Below are positions 7,866 through 16,346 of a DNA stretch of 32,174 nt, piece after piece. How positions within the stretch are numbered: position 1 is the stretch's first letter; every line of letters begins with the position of its first letter. Source of the stretch: CAYUUR01 sp052034685 (GTDB taxonomy: Bacteria; Patescibacteriota; Saccharimonadia; Saccharimonadales; CAYUUR01); NCBI GenBank assembly GCA_052034685.1, contig JBPOIH010000001.1, forward strand, positions 1 through 32,174. The letters are read 5' to 3'. The notes below the pieces were generated by a model. The model was not told the origin of the DNA. It did no database searches and saw only the letters and a program-made list of their open reading frames with translations. The translations under genes were made by a program, and so were the position numbers.

Positions 7866-8469
7866 GGTTAACATCCTCAATGATCGCCTGCTTATTGCGC
7901 TCCAGCTCTTGCAGGATGTACTCAAGCTGATCCGTCAGGTCTATCTCGTCACCGATGGCTTCGATCACATAGTGATTGATTATGTCAGCCATGTGCTCCT
8001 CAAAACGGGTAATGACTCGTTCTTTTTCAAAAGCTAACTGCTTCTGGAGTTCATCACTTAGTATCTGCCGTTGGTGTTCAATTGCTTCTTGCGTTTTGCT
8101 AATAGACTTGAGTGCATCCTGCTTCGCATCAGAGATTGACTGTTCGTAATTGGAAAGTTCCTGTTGAAGCGATCGACTAATCTCCTGTTTCATATGGTCA
8201 TTCAGCTGCGAGGCTGTCAGGCGCAAATCTTGCTGCAAGAACATGGCATTTTCGCCAATGATTTTCTCAAAATGTAGTTTACCCCTGTTGCGAAGCTCTT
8301 GACGGAACTTATCGTCAAAGATATGTTCGATGTCTTCATCGACGCGCTCAAGCAGTTGACCATCTGGGCGCGGATTTTGCATTAACTTCAATCGCCAACC
8401 AATCCAGATAAAAGCCAGGCCTACAACTACCAATGTGCCGAGCAGTAATCCGTATAGCCAAATTTCCAC
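7855..8469 (-). CDS. atpF: ATPase b subunit (peripheral stalk)
   Basis: Product of 204 residues with one N-terminal membrane span (roughly 5-27) followed by a long charged helix rich in Gln, Glu and Lys (about 85-140, for example SLQQELSNYEQSISDAK), as expected for the dimeric stator. The sequence is poorly conserved and the call leans on position directly before atpH and atpA. No a- or c-subunit gene precedes it; the next gene upstream is a cysteine desulfurase. A GGTGGG purine stretch lies some distance before the ATG. Confidence 0.82.
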   Translation of the reverse strand: MEIWLYGLLLGTLVVVGLAFIWIGWRLKLMQNPRPDGQLLERVDEDIEHIFDDKFRQELRNRGKLHFEKIIGENAMFLQQDLRLTASQLNDHMKQEISRSLQQELSNYEQSISDAKQDALKSISKTQEAIEHQRQILSDELQKQLAFEKERVITRFEEHMADIINHYVIEAIGDEIDLTDQLEYILQELERNKQAIIEDVNHGA

Positions 8470-8550
8470 GTCTTTTTTATCCCACCTACTTTAGTGTCTG
8501 TATCAGATATAACTATACCGTAAAACACAAGCACAATAAAGCAGGAAATA

Positions 8551-9693
8551 TCAACCTAGAACATCGGTCAGAACCTGCAGGACGTAGTCAATATCCGCAA
8601 CAGTGGTGCTGCGCCCCATCGTAAAGCGCACAGAAGCCTGTGCTGAAGCAGCGTCAAGACCGATGGCCGACAGCACATGGGAAGGTTCATCACTACTGGC
8701 ACTGCAGGCCGAACCAACCGCACATTGAATGCCACGCTCATCGAGTTCCATGACTAAGCGTTCGTTATCTTGGCCAGGAAACGTCACGTGTATAAAGTTC
8801 ACCAGACAGTCCCGCCCATTTACAATAGCCTGCTTATCAATCTGCTGGATACCGTCGATAAAACGTCTTTGTAATGCCCCGAGGCGTTCTACTTCATGGC
8901 GGCTCTTTGCTTGTGCCATCTCGAGTGCTTGCGCAATACCGACAATTGCTGCAACGTTTTCGGTACCACTCCGCAGACCACGCTCTTGTCCGCCGCCAAC
9001 AACGAGTGGCTGCAGCCGCACACCACCGCGCGCAAACAGTACGGCGCTTTGTTTTGGGCCATAGATCTTACCACCGTTAATTGTCAGTAAATCAACGCCA
9101 AGCTTATGTGGCTGAATAGTGAGATAATTTGCACTCTGTGAGGCATCTACGTGCAGGAACAGCGGCGTGTCATTGCCGGTTCGCTGTCTATCTGCCAAAG
9201 TCTGAGCGATTAGCTCGGCAATGGCTTTAATTGGCTGGATGGTACCAAGTTCGTTATTAGCATGCATGATGCTTACCAACACGGTTTGATCATCAATCTG
9301 CTGAGATAGCGCATCGAGCAAAATTACACCATGCTCATTTGGCAGCACCGTATGATGAGCGTACTCAGCAGCTGGGCGCAGCACAGAATCATGCTCGATG
9401 GCACTCACCACGACATTGCCAGTGGGATATTGAGCCATTACGCCATGGATCGCAATGTTGTTGGCCTCAGTACCACCAGCACAAAAGGTGATTTCTGTTG
9501 GTCGCACGCCCAATACCTGAGCGACCCGACCCCGCGCGGCGTCAACGTCGTGTTTAACCTGCTTAGACCCAAGATACAGCGCCGAAGGGTTATAAAAACG
9601 CTCCGTCCAGTACGGTTGCATAGCCGCCACAACACGCCGGTCTACCGGGGTAGCCGCAGCATGGTCTAGGTAAACTTGTCGTGTGTCTTTCAT
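8551..9693 (-). CDS. Cysteine desulfurase (IscS/NifS family)
   Basis: Product of 380 residues. VYLDHAAATP (7-16), HVDASQSA with the cofactor-binding Asp and Gln, INGGKIYGPK with the PLP lysine Lys209, RSGTENVAAIVG and the active-site loop GSACSASSDEPSHVL with Cys330 identify a group-I fold-type-I PLP enzyme that removes sulfur from cysteine. The usual His before the PLP lysine (SGHK) is Gly here. No IscU or SufU scaffold is in the window, but MnmA is encoded downstream on the same strand, so tRNA thiolation is a probable use. I leave iscS/nifS unassigned because the subtype is not decidable. Confidence 0.95.
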   Translation of the reverse strand: MKDTRQVYLDHAAATPVDRRVVAAMQPYWTERFYNPSALYLGSKQVKHDVDAARGRVAQVLGVRPTEITFCAGGTEANNIAIHGVMAQYPTGNVVVSAIEHDSVLRPAAEYAHHTVLPNEHGVILLDALSQQIDDQTVLVSIMHANNELGTIQPIKAIAELIAQTLADRQRTGNDTPLFLHVDASQSANYLTIQPHKLGVDLLTINGGKIYGPKQSAVLFARGGVRLQPLVVGGGQERGLRSGTENVAAIVGIAQALEMAQAKSRHEVERLGALQRRFIDGIQQIDKQAIVNGRDCLVNFIHVTFPGQDNERLVMELDERGIQCAVGSACSASSDEPSHVLSAIGLDAASAQASVRFTMGRSTTVADIDYVLQVLTDVLG

Positions 9694-9743
9694 AATTACA
9701 GCTTACTGTGAATGCTGGCGTTGCTCAAATCAACCCTACCCGT

Positions 9744-10112
9744 TTAGGCAAAGGTGTAGATTTCTTTTTGCACACGCTCAAGGTATAAGTTAACAGCGTC
9801 GCGCAGGTGCTGCGCTTCTTGCTCATTTACATAGCGGTACGGCTGGCCATCTTGAGCCTTCAGCACGCCCTGTGGACGAACATCATAGCGTGTAGTGCGA
9901 ATCTGTTTTTTGCCAGTGGTATCGATCCATTCTTCGTGCCAGATCCAGGTGTGTTCATCAAGGCAGAAAAACTCGCGTCGATGACCCTTTGGAATAGGAC
10001 CGAACAGCTTGCCGCCGATCTGCGCCTCGTGACGCATCAAGTTGCGGTACAGCTCAGCATCACGCGCCTGTTGGCGTTGACCGAGGAGTGCACTAGTCAG
10101 CTTTTTGAGCAT
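9744..10112 (-). CDS. Conserved hypothetical protein (122 aa)
   Basis: No family recognised. The product is 122 residues, soluble, and rich in aromatic and charged residues (for example HTWIWHEEWIDTTGKKQIRT and YRYVNEQEAQHLRDAV). The alternation suggests an antiparallel beta-sheet followed by a C-terminal helix. Its start overlaps the end of the preceding 104-residue gene by 20 nt, so the two are probably expressed together. Coding status is supported by the overlap, strand agreement and balanced composition. Confidence 0.7.
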   Translation of the reverse strand: MLKKLTSALLGQRQQARDAELYRNLMRHEAQIGGKLFGPIPKGHRREFFCLDEHTWIWHEEWIDTTGKKQIRTTRYDVRPQGVLKAQDGQPYRYVNEQEAQHLRDAVNLYLERVQKEIYTFA

Positions 10113-10407
10113 ATAGCTCCTCTACAAGCTTACGGCTTGCGCTTACATCAAGATCCTTTTGGGACATCTCTGCTGTATACGGTACAAGACGCTCTTCAAC
10201 TGATTGAGCTGGTGTGAATGGCACGGTTTGATCAAGCGCTACGTTAGCGATAGTCTCTTCAACGCGCGGTCCTACTTCAGCAGATTTTGCAACAATGGCC
10301 CGGTTAATAGCGTGACCTGCAGCAAGCAAAACTTCCCAGCGTACCCGAGCTTGCTCAGGGATATTTAGGACTTCGGCACGTGCATACAGGGGCTGTTGTG
10401 GGTTCAT
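10093..10407 (-). CDS. Conserved hypothetical protein (104 aa)
   Basis: No family recognised. The 104-residue product is acidic, has no membrane span, and appears mostly helical (for example RVRWEVLLAAGHAINRAIV, SRKLVEELYAQ). It lies 15 nt after tatD and overlaps the next gene by 20 nt, so it is likely part of the metG/tatD transcript. Confidence 0.68.
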   Translation of the reverse strand: MNPQQPLYARAEVLNIPEQARVRWEVLLAAGHAINRAIVAKSAEVGPRVEETIANVALDQTVPFTPAQSVEERLVPYTAEMSQKDLDVSASRKLVEELYAQKAD

Positions 10408-10422
10408 TACTGCTTTCTTTGG

Positions 10423-11190
10423 TTAACGTAGTGTAAATAAATTGCGGGCATTTGCGGTTGTTGCTTCGGCCATTTGGTCGAGTGATTCGCCACGCAAATT
10501 GCTCAAAAATTCCGCCGTCACACGTACATGTTTAGGCTGGCAGATTGTACCACGAAACGGGGATGGAGTCAAGAAGGGAGCATCAGTTTCTAGCAGTAAT
10601 CGGTTGAGTGGCACTGCCTTAGCTGCTGCCAGCTGATCGTGGTCTTTGGTGAACGTCATGATGCCGTTTAGTCCGACGTATAAATCTCGCTGCAAAATCT
10701 GCTGCAGTTCATCAGTCCCCGCTGAGAAGCTATGAATCACCCCTGGCAGCTTAAACTCGTCGTAGATCGGCCAAAAATCAGCAAAAGCATCACGCACATG
10801 GAAGATAACTGGTAGTTTTTGCGCCTGAGCTACAGTCAATTGGAACCGCAAAAGCTCAATCTGGTCGCTTTTTTCAGAATGGGTATAGTAGTAGTCGAGG
10901 CCAATTTCGCCGATTGCGACTACCTTGGGTTGCCCAGCAAGTTCGCGGAACTGTTGCAAGGCATGGTCGTCGTTCACGTATGCCTTAGCCTCATGCGGAT
11001 GCAGACCAACACTTGCCCAAACGCCTTCATACCGCGCGGCAAACTCCACACCGGCCTGGCTATCAGCCAACGTACAGCCAACGCATATCAGCTGTGTTAC
11101 TCCATCAGCACGGGCTGCCTCAAGTACTTCTTCAGGGTCAAGCTCGTAATCGGCAAAATGAATATGGCAATGCGTGTCAACAAACTGCAT
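10423..11190 (-). CDS. tatD: TatD-family metal-dependent nuclease
   Basis: Product of 255 residues from the ATG at 11188-11190; an upstream TTG at 11214 lies in the promoter and is unlikely to be used. Metal ligands of the TIM-barrel amidohydrolase fold are visible: VDTHCHIHF at the N-terminus, GEIGLDYY, FHVRDAF, IHSFSAG and LLETDAPFLTP. TatD enzymes act as 3'-5' exonucleases or DNases in DNA repair and RNA quality control. It is on the same strand as metG, 94 nt downstream; tatD-metG neighbourhoods are common in bacteria. TATAAT (11198-11203) sits 7 nt before the start codon. Confidence 0.94.
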   Translation of the reverse strand: MQFVDTHCHIHFADYELDPEEVLEAARADGVTQLICVGCTLADSQAGVEFAARYEGVWASVGLHPHEAKAYVNDDHALQQFRELAGQPKVVAIGEIGLDYYYTHSEKSDQIELLRFQLTVAQAQKLPVIFHVRDAFADFWPIYDEFKLPGVIHSFSAGTDELQQILQRDLYVGLNGIMTFTKDHDQLAAAKAVPLNRLLLETDAPFLTPSPFRGTICQPKHVRVTAEFLSNLRGESLDQMAEATTANARNLFTLR

Positions 11191-11197
11191 AGTTACA

Positions 11198-11203
11198 ATT
11201 ATA
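11198..11203 (-). promoter_or_regulatory. -10 box for tatD, implying a leaderless mRNA
   Basis: A perfect TATAAT ends 7 nt before the tatD ATG. No good -35 box is seen 16-18 nt further up. With normal -10 to start spacing, transcription would begin at or beside the A of the ATG. Confidence 0.45.
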
Positions 11204-11284
11204 CTCTTTAACAACGCTCACCACTGATATTTTTCTTAGAAGCAGACGTCTTTTACGCGAATACTTGGCAGCAAAATAGTAAAT

Positions 11285-12736
11285 TTACTCTTTTGCTTCG
11301 GGAGTGGGCTCAAGACGAGGAAACAACGTGCCCTCTATTGGCCGAACAACACCATCTTCAAATACGTAACGGATCTTAGCGGCCGTATCGGGCAAAAATG
11401 GCTCGAGCAACTCTGCGATCTCTAGCAAGCAGCTGGCTTGGTACGCTAATACCTCACGCAAATGGTCGGCATCGTTAGACTTGGCGATCGCCCATGGCTT
11501 TTGCTCCTCGATGTACTGGTTGAGACCACGGACTTGATCCCAGACTTCGTCAAGAGCTCGGTCAAACTTACAGTCATCGAGCGCAGCACGGTACTTGGCA
11601 GTGTCATGCTCGGCAGCCGGGATATCGCCCACAATACCGTTCAAGTATTTACCAATCATTGCTGTGGTACGTTGCACAGCGTTGCCGAGTTCATTGGCCA
11701 GTTCGTTGTTGTAGGCCTGCTCTAAGCGATCCCAGCTAAAATCACCGTCATCGTAAGATGGTATATGCCGCAAGAAGTAGTATCTGAAGGTATCCACATT
11801 GTATTTGTCGATGATTTCTTGTGGCGCGATTGCATTACCAAGCGACTTACTCATCTTTTTTCCCTCAACGCTGATAAATCCGTGCACGTAGAGAATTTCA
11901 GGTAATGGCTGACCAAGCGCTAATAGCATACCCGGCCAAATTGCAGCATGAAAACGCAGGATATCTTTGCCAATAACCTGCACATTTGCCGGCCAAAACT
12001 TCTTGAAGTCCTCATGCTCAGGATATCCAAGAACCGTAATATAGTTCATGAGCGCCTCAAACCACACATACATAACCTGCGTGTCATCACCCGGCACAGG
12101 AATTCCCCAAGCAATCTTTTCTTTTGGACGTGAGATACTAATATCTTCCAGTCCGTCGTTGATGACGTTCATAATCTCATGCTTCTTGGTATCAGGGATT
12201 ATTCTGAACTTACCTGATTCAATTGCTTGTTTGATCTTTGGTGCATAGGCAGATAGTTTAAAAAAGTAGTTTTCTTCCTTGAGCTTTTCATACGGCCTGT
12301 TGTGATGCGGGCAAGTGCCATTGTTTTGCTTGGCAACTGCTTCAGTTACAAAAGCCTCACAACCGGTACAGTACAATCCTTCGTAGCTCTTTTTGTAGAT
12401 ATCTTTGGCGATTGCTGACCAAATAAGCTGAGCGCGCTGCTCATGACCTTGATCAGTTGTTCGTATGAATCGGTCGTTGCTGATATTAAGTGCCTTTTGC
12501 AGGTCACGAAACGACTGACTTACCTGATCGGTAAAGGCCTTGGGGTCGAGCTTAAGCTCAGCTGCTTTCTCAGCAATCTTTCCACCATGTTCATCAGTAC
12601 CGGTGCTAAATATGACTGGCTTTCCGTCTTTACGTGCTGCACGAGCTAAAACGTCAGCATACAAAAACTCTAGAGCATGTCCGAGGTGCGGGACATCATT
12701 TACGTAAGGGATTGAGGTGGTAACAAAATAATTCAT
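11285..12736 (-). CDS. metG: Methionyl-tRNA synthetase
   Basis: Product of 483 residues. PHLGHALE is the HIGH motif and KMSKSLG the KMSKS loop. CTGCEAF and CPHH (about 125-150) form the zinc knuckle of the connective domain. YVWFEALMNY and the anticodon-binding helical domain follow. The C-terminal dimerisation domain of the E. coli enzyme is absent, as in the short bacterial type. It charges tRNA-Met with methionine for initiation and elongation. It is the first gene of the long minus-strand run; a promoter-like pair lies just upstream with the -10 box 8 nt from the ATG. Confidence 0.97.
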   Translation of the reverse strand: MNYFVTTSIPYVNDVPHLGHALEFLYADVLARAARKDGKPVIFSTGTDEHGGKIAEKAAELKLDPKAFTDQVSQSFRDLQKALNISNDRFIRTTDQGHEQRAQLIWSAIAKDIYKKSYEGLYCTGCEAFVTEAVAKQNNGTCPHHNRPYEKLKEENYFFKLSAYAPKIKQAIESGKFRIIPDTKKHEIMNVINDGLEDISISRPKEKIAWGIPVPGDDTQVMYVWFEALMNYITVLGYPEHEDFKKFWPANVQVIGKDILRFHAAIWPGMLLALGQPLPEILYVHGFISVEGKKMSKSLGNAIAPQEIIDKYNVDTFRYYFLRHIPSYDDGDFSWDRLEQAYNNELANELGNAVQRTTAMIGKYLNGIVGDIPAAEHDTAKYRAALDDCKFDRALDEVWDQVRGLNQYIEEQKPWAIAKSNDADHLREVLAYQASCLLEIAELLEPFLPDTAAKIRYVFEDGVVRPIEGTLFPRLEPTPEAKE

Positions 12737-12744
12737 ACTCTTAT

Positions 12745-12773
12745 AGTCTACCTGTTATCGGCAGTTTATTAAA
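12745..12773 (-). promoter_or_regulatory. metG promoter
   Basis: TTTAAT (12768-12773) and TAGACT (12745-12750) are 17 nt apart on the minus strand, and the -10 box is 8 nt from the ATG. Both boxes are imperfect. Confidence 0.4.
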
Positions 12774-12801
12774 GGTTGGCAAAACTTGTAATGCCTCTGT
12801 G

Positions 12802-12830
12802 TTGCATAAAATAGTAAACGATAGTATAAT
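12802..12830 (+). promoter_or_regulatory. Strong promoter producing a leaderless mRNA
   Basis: TTGCAT (12802-12807), 17-nt spacer, TATAAT (12825-12830). The ATG at 12838 is 7 nt after the -10 box, which places the expected transcription start on the start codon. It is back to back with the metG promoter. Confidence 0.7.
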
Positions 12831-12837
12831 ATGTACT

Positions 12838-13479
12838 ATGTTTAATCGCCGTTTGCGACTTTCGCGGCCGCAATCTATCGAGAGTGAAGTCAGCCAGGCA
12901 TACCAGGTTGTGTCTGATGGTTTTCAACACATACCAACATATAGTCAGAGTCGTCTGGCTTACTTGGAACAGCTTGTCAGCAGCAGTATGGAGTCATGCA
13001 GTTATACCGTAAATCACAGCACAAGAACTCGCTACGTTCGTTCTGTGGCACATTTGGCCAGCGTCGTCTGCGACGGCGTCATGCAACGACGTGCCGAACT
13101 GCGCGAACCAATCCTTGGCAGCGGTCTAGCAATCGCGCGATCAATCGGCGCAAAGGTCTTACTCCACGAAACCCAAGCCCGGGTAATACTGCTTGAAGAT
13201 ATCTTCAGTAAGGCAACCAGCGGCAACGAATCATTCATCACACAGCTTGGTCTTGGCTTTCGACGGGAAAATATAGTTGATGTCGTACATGCTCATGCGC
13301 AAGAGGGCATTGATCATGGTAGCGCCTTTGTCGGGGACTGCTCACAGTTAGTTAGCGAATCGGCCATTCAAGACGCTACGCTCGGGATAACAGAACATAG
13401 TCTAGAATACACCCTCAATATTGAAGAAGCACTACTTAGTTCACAGGCGATGTCCTTCCGTATCCAGCCCGAAAACTAA
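12838..13479 (+). CDS. Hypothetical protein (213 aa)
   Basis: No family recognised. An in-frame ORF reaches back to 12799, but the first 13 residues would fall inside the promoter, so the ATG at 12838 (MFNRRLRLSRPQ) is preferred. The product has a basic N-terminus and a largely helical body with no membrane span, containing FITQLGLGFRRENIVDVVHA and a C-terminal part rich in Ser and Glu. The stop codon overlaps the stop of the convergent small zinc-ribbon gene by 4 nt. Confidence 0.7.
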   Translation: MFNRRLRLSRPQSIESEVSQAYQVVSDGFQHIPTYSQSRLAYLEQLVSSSMESCSYTVNHSTRTRYVRSVAHLASVVCDGVMQRRAELREPILGSGLAIARSIGAKVLLHETQARVILLEDIFSKATSGNESFITQLGLGFRRENIVDVVHAHAQEGIDHGSAFVGDCSQLVSESAIQDATLGITEHSLEYTLNIEEALLSSQAMSFRIQPEN

Positions 13480-13643
13480 TCATCAAAGTCCGTAGCCAGA
13501 TGCCATAAACTACAATGCCGGCACTTGTAACTCCGATATTTCGTGTCATACCGATGACGTAAGCTCACGGACATTGCGTCAGCTTCTTTTTTGCTGTCAA
13601 ACCGTAGCTTGTCTTTGCAGGGCAAGCCCTCTATCTCACTCAT
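13476..13643 (-). CDS. Small zinc-ribbon-like protein (55 aa)
   Basis: Product of 55 residues from the ATG at 13641-13643. This start is chosen because it overlaps the trehalase stop as ATGA. The pattern is one Cys near the N-terminus (GLPCKDKLRF), an Ala/Lys helix, then YKCRHCSLWHLATDF. A CxxC followed by WHL with an upstream Cys suggests one zinc site. Similar short proteins occur in actinobacteria and phages without known function. It is translationally coupled to the trehalase gene and ends in a 4-nt overlap with the convergent gene. Confidence 0.65.
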   Translation of the reverse strand: MSEIEGLPCKDKLRFDSKKEADAMSVSLRHRYDTKYRSYKCRHCSLWHLATDFDD

Positions 13644-14914
13644 GCCTTGTCGATGTATTCCTGGCATAAACGCTCGAATACCGCATTCGTCCAGCCAAAG
13701 CCTGTCTGCGAAGGATACACCCCTTTTACCGGCGGCTTTTCTGGTGAAACTACATTATACTTTTCTAGAAACACGCCATGCGCATTAAACCAGTCCAAAT
13801 TTGTCCTAAGCCACTTCTGAGAGATACGTTCAGCGTCTTCATGGTAACCATAGCGGCGAAGGCCTTCAACTACTATCAAGTGCAGTGGCGCCCAACCATT
13901 TGGATAGGCCCATTGTGTTGGCATACTTCCTGGCAAAGTTCCTGGCAACCTTTGATTAAATTGCTGGTCGGTCGTAGTCAGGCCGCCTTTTTGCTCAAAC
14001 CGTTTGAGCGCTTTAACTAACTGCTCAGCCTGCCATTCATCCACCATGCCCGCCCACATTGGGTAAAACCCCGCTAGTGACGTAACGTTACCGCGCCGCT
14101 GTTTTGTGTAGTTGTAGTCATAAAAGAAGTTTCGAGAAGAACTCCACATCAGTTCATTCATGGTTTTCTTGCGCTTTGCCGCCTTACGATGCCAGTCTCG
14201 TGCAGAAACTTCATCATCCAAAATCGCCGCCGTGCGTGCAAAATCAGTCTCGTACTTATACAGCAGAGCATTGAGATCAACTGGCAAATACTGCATGGCC
14301 TTGCGGTTAAAGCGCGGAGTCATATCCCAGCCGCTCTCTGTTTCTGCTAGATCATGCAAGAAATTAATGTCATAGTAGCGGCTCAAACCTTCGTAAACTA
14401 AGCGTTCATTCGGCTTGGCCGTCCCCATCCAAACAAGTTCGTATTCTTTTTGCGCTACCGCCATCTTCTGAGCAAGCCACTTGTTGTCCATCTTGTATGC
14501 TTCATAAATCTCAAAAATTAAGCTCGTCAAAAACGGCGGTTGTGAACGACCCATCAAGTACGTGCGCGAAGCGTTGGGAATTATCTTGAACCGCTCCTGC
14601 ATACTAACCAGATTATCCAAAATGCCGACAACCAGCTTCTTGTGCTTCTTGTCATACATACCTTGAACCATAAAGTAACTATCCCAGTAATACATTTCAT
14701 TAAAGTCAAAACTGTGACCTTCTTCATATGCAGGGACGAGGTATTTATGCGGCAAGCCAATCAATGTTTGATCGTCCTTAGGGTGGTAGCGTTCCAGGTG
14801 GCGCCAATACTTAGAGATATACTGGCGTGCGTCAGCAACATCATCTTTGCGCAAGTAATGACCGCTTGAGCCAAAGATGAGTTTAGTGGTTATCTGTTTT
14901 GCACGATGCAACAT
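13640..14914 (-). CDS. Cytoplasmic GH37 family glycosidase, probable trehalase
   Basis: Product of 424 residues. Trehalase (GH37, alpha/alpha barrel) signatures are present: YYWDSYF (76-82), SQPPFLT, ESGWDMTPRF with the general acid Asp197, GSMPTQWAYPNGWAP, and FLEKYNV with the base Glu384. GFGWTNAVFERL closes the barrel. There is no signal peptide, so it should act in the cytoplasm on imported or internal trehalose, yielding two glucose molecules. No trehalose transporter or synthesis gene is in the window. GGGAG lies 5 nt before the ATG, inside the spacing after a promoter-like pair. It is followed by a coupled small gene. Confidence 0.88.
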   Translation of the reverse strand: MLHRAKQITTKLIFGSSGHYLRKDDVADARQYISKYWRHLERYHPKDDQTLIGLPHKYLVPAYEEGHSFDFNEMYYWDSYFMVQGMYDKKHKKLVVGILDNLVSMQERFKIIPNASRTYLMGRSQPPFLTSLIFEIYEAYKMDNKWLAQKMAVAQKEYELVWMGTAKPNERLVYEGLSRYYDINFLHDLAETESGWDMTPRFNRKAMQYLPVDLNALLYKYETDFARTAAILDDEVSARDWHRKAAKRKKTMNELMWSSSRNFFYDYNYTKQRRGNVTSLAGFYPMWAGMVDEWQAEQLVKALKRFEQKGGLTTTDQQFNQRLPGTLPGSMPTQWAYPNGWAPLHLIVVEGLRRYGYHEDAERISQKWLRTNLDWFNAHGVFLEKYNVVSPEKPPVKGVYPSQTGFGWTNAVFERLCQEYIDKA

Positions 14915-14923
14915 AGTACTCCC

Positions 14924-14952
14924 AGCCTATGCCAGCTCAGTGGTCGCGTCAA
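14924..14952 (-). promoter_or_regulatory. Trehalase promoter
   Basis: TTGACG (14947-14952), 17-nt spacer, TAGGCT (14924-14929), then 9 nt to the ATG. The same short -10 to start distance is seen at several other genes in this window. Confidence 0.45.
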
Positions 14953-14986
14953 GGTCAGAATACATTAGCACGTTGATTATGACTTA

Positions 14987-16201
14987 CTAGTTTACAAACG
15001 TTAGTGCGTAGCCAACTCGACCAGCACGCCCAGCACGACCGATGCGGTGAACGTAATCGTCATATGACTTCGGCGTCGTGTAGTTAATGACGTGCGTGAT
15101 GTCAGCAACATCAATACCACGAGCAGCAACGTCAGTTGCAACCAGAATCTTTACTTCGTTTTGTTTGAATCGCTTCAGTGCACGTTGTCTTTGGCTCTGA
15201 TTCTTGCCACCGTGAATAGCATCTGCGCGGAAACCACGAGCGATAAGCTCGTTACTGAGTTTTTCTACGTCACGTTGTCGTTCATCAAATACAATGACTT
15301 TGTCGACTTCGGTTTTGTTAAGAATCTCGTGAAGCTGTTCAATCTTCTCATTAGGTGAACGATACCTGACAACGTCTTGGTGAACGTTTTCGCTGGTGGC
15401 ACCTGACTTGATTGAAACGGTCACTGGATCGTTCGCGAAAGTTTCTATAAGCGGACGGACATTACCTTCAAGTGTCGCTGAGAAAAAGAATGACTGACGA
15501 ACTGGTGCAAGCGAATCAAGAATGAAACGTACGTCGTTAATGAAGCCCATGTCTAGCATGCGATCAACTTCGTCGAGAACAACCATTGTAAATTCTTGTA
15601 GTCGTAAACTGCCGCGTTCTATGTGGTCTTTGATACGCCCAGGTGTGCCAATAACAATGCTTGGCTTATTGCGCAAGTCACGCAGCTGAGGTGGCATTGG
15701 TGATCCACCGATCAAAAGCGCGCCGGTGATACCGCTACCACGTGCAATACTGCGGCATTCTTGTTCGATCTGCTGAGCGAGTTCACGCGTTGGCGCAATA
15801 ATCAAGGCCTTCTGAGAGATGCCATTCATGATCTTATGCAAGATTGGCACTGCAAAAGCAGCTGTTTTGCCCGTTCCTGTATTGGCAATACCAATAATGT
15901 CACGACCTTCCAGGCCGAGAGGGATTGTCTGGTCTTGAATAGGAGACGGATCAACATAGCCCTTACCGGCCAGGTTGTCTTTAATACGTTGATCTGCTTT
16001 AAAATCAGCAAAGCTATGCGTTGATTCATAAACAGTTTCTTCAACTGGGCGAGCCGCTTTTACAAAGCGCGTTGGGTCAATATATTGTTTGTTTGGCCCG
16101 CGATTACTGCGGCCGCCAGAACGTCCACCGCTGCTGCGGCCGGGACTAGCGTGATAGGCGCGTTGCCGCGTCGAATGTGATTTGTAAGAATATGAAGCCA
16201 T
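14987..16201 (-). CDS. DEAD-box ATP-dependent RNA helicase (DEVD variant)
   Basis: Product of 404 residues. Motifs in order: PSPIQDQTIP (Q motif), ANTGTGKT (I), PTRELAQQI (Ia), TPGRIKDH (Ib), VLDEVDRMLDMGF (II, DEVD in place of DEAD), FFFSATL (III), VIVFDERQRD (IV), ATDVAARGID (V) and HRIGRAGRAG (VI). It stops soon after motif VI with no C-terminal extension; instead the first 40 residues are basic and Gly/Ser/Arg-rich (SSGGRSGGRSNRG), a likely unstructured RNA-binding tail at the unusual end. Roles in ribosome assembly, mRNA decay or cold adaptation are typical. AAAGGA lies about 10 nt before the ATG with a run of T residues between. Confidence 0.95.
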   Translation of the reverse strand: MASYSYKSHSTRQRAYHASPGRSSGGRSGGRSNRGPNKQYIDPTRFVKAARPVEETVYESTHSFADFKADQRIKDNLAGKGYVDPSPIQDQTIPLGLEGRDIIGIANTGTGKTAAFAVPILHKIMNGISQKALIIAPTRELAQQIEQECRSIARGSGITGALLIGGSPMPPQLRDLRNKPSIVIGTPGRIKDHIERGSLRLQEFTMVVLDEVDRMLDMGFINDVRFILDSLAPVRQSFFFSATLEGNVRPLIETFANDPVTVSIKSGATSENVHQDVVRYRSPNEKIEQLHEILNKTEVDKVIVFDERQRDVEKLSNELIARGFRADAIHGGKNQSQRQRALKRFKQNEVKILVATDVAARGIDVADITHVINYTTPKSYDDYVHRIGRAGRAGRVGYALTFVN

Positions 16202-16308
16202 AAAAAAAGAATCCTTTGTCTTGTTAGTTAGTACTTACTCTTGGCGACTGTCGCTAATGAAATCGAGTAATGTACTTCTCAAAAAGACCCGGATTCATCA
16301 ATAACAAT
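16202..16308 (-). promoter_or_regulatory. Long 5' leader of the helicase mRNA
   Basis: From the predicted start near 16308 the leader is about 107 nt, long for this genome. It contains GAATCC near its 5' end (plus-strand 16291-16296 region) that can pair with GGATTC (about 16209-16214), which is directly followed by seven T residues and carries the ribosome binding site. This could be a cold- or helicase-responsive structure, as in other helicase leaders, but this is inference. Confidence 0.4.
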
Positions 16309-16314
16309 ATGTCA

Positions 16315-16343
16315 ATTCTACTACAACAGATGAGAATTGTCAA
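16315..16343 (-). promoter_or_regulatory. Helicase promoter
   Basis: TTGACA (16338-16343), 17-nt spacer, TAGAAT (16315-16320): the closest match to the sigma-70 consensus in the window. It lies just outside the 3' end of the neighbouring 83-residue gene. Confidence 0.7.
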
Positions 16344-16346
16344 CGC

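Noticed and set aside
7866..7925. 20-residue N-terminal extension of the delta subunit
   Set aside because: It overlaps the C-terminal coding region of the b subunit and is not delta-like; the ATG at 7865 fits the family start.
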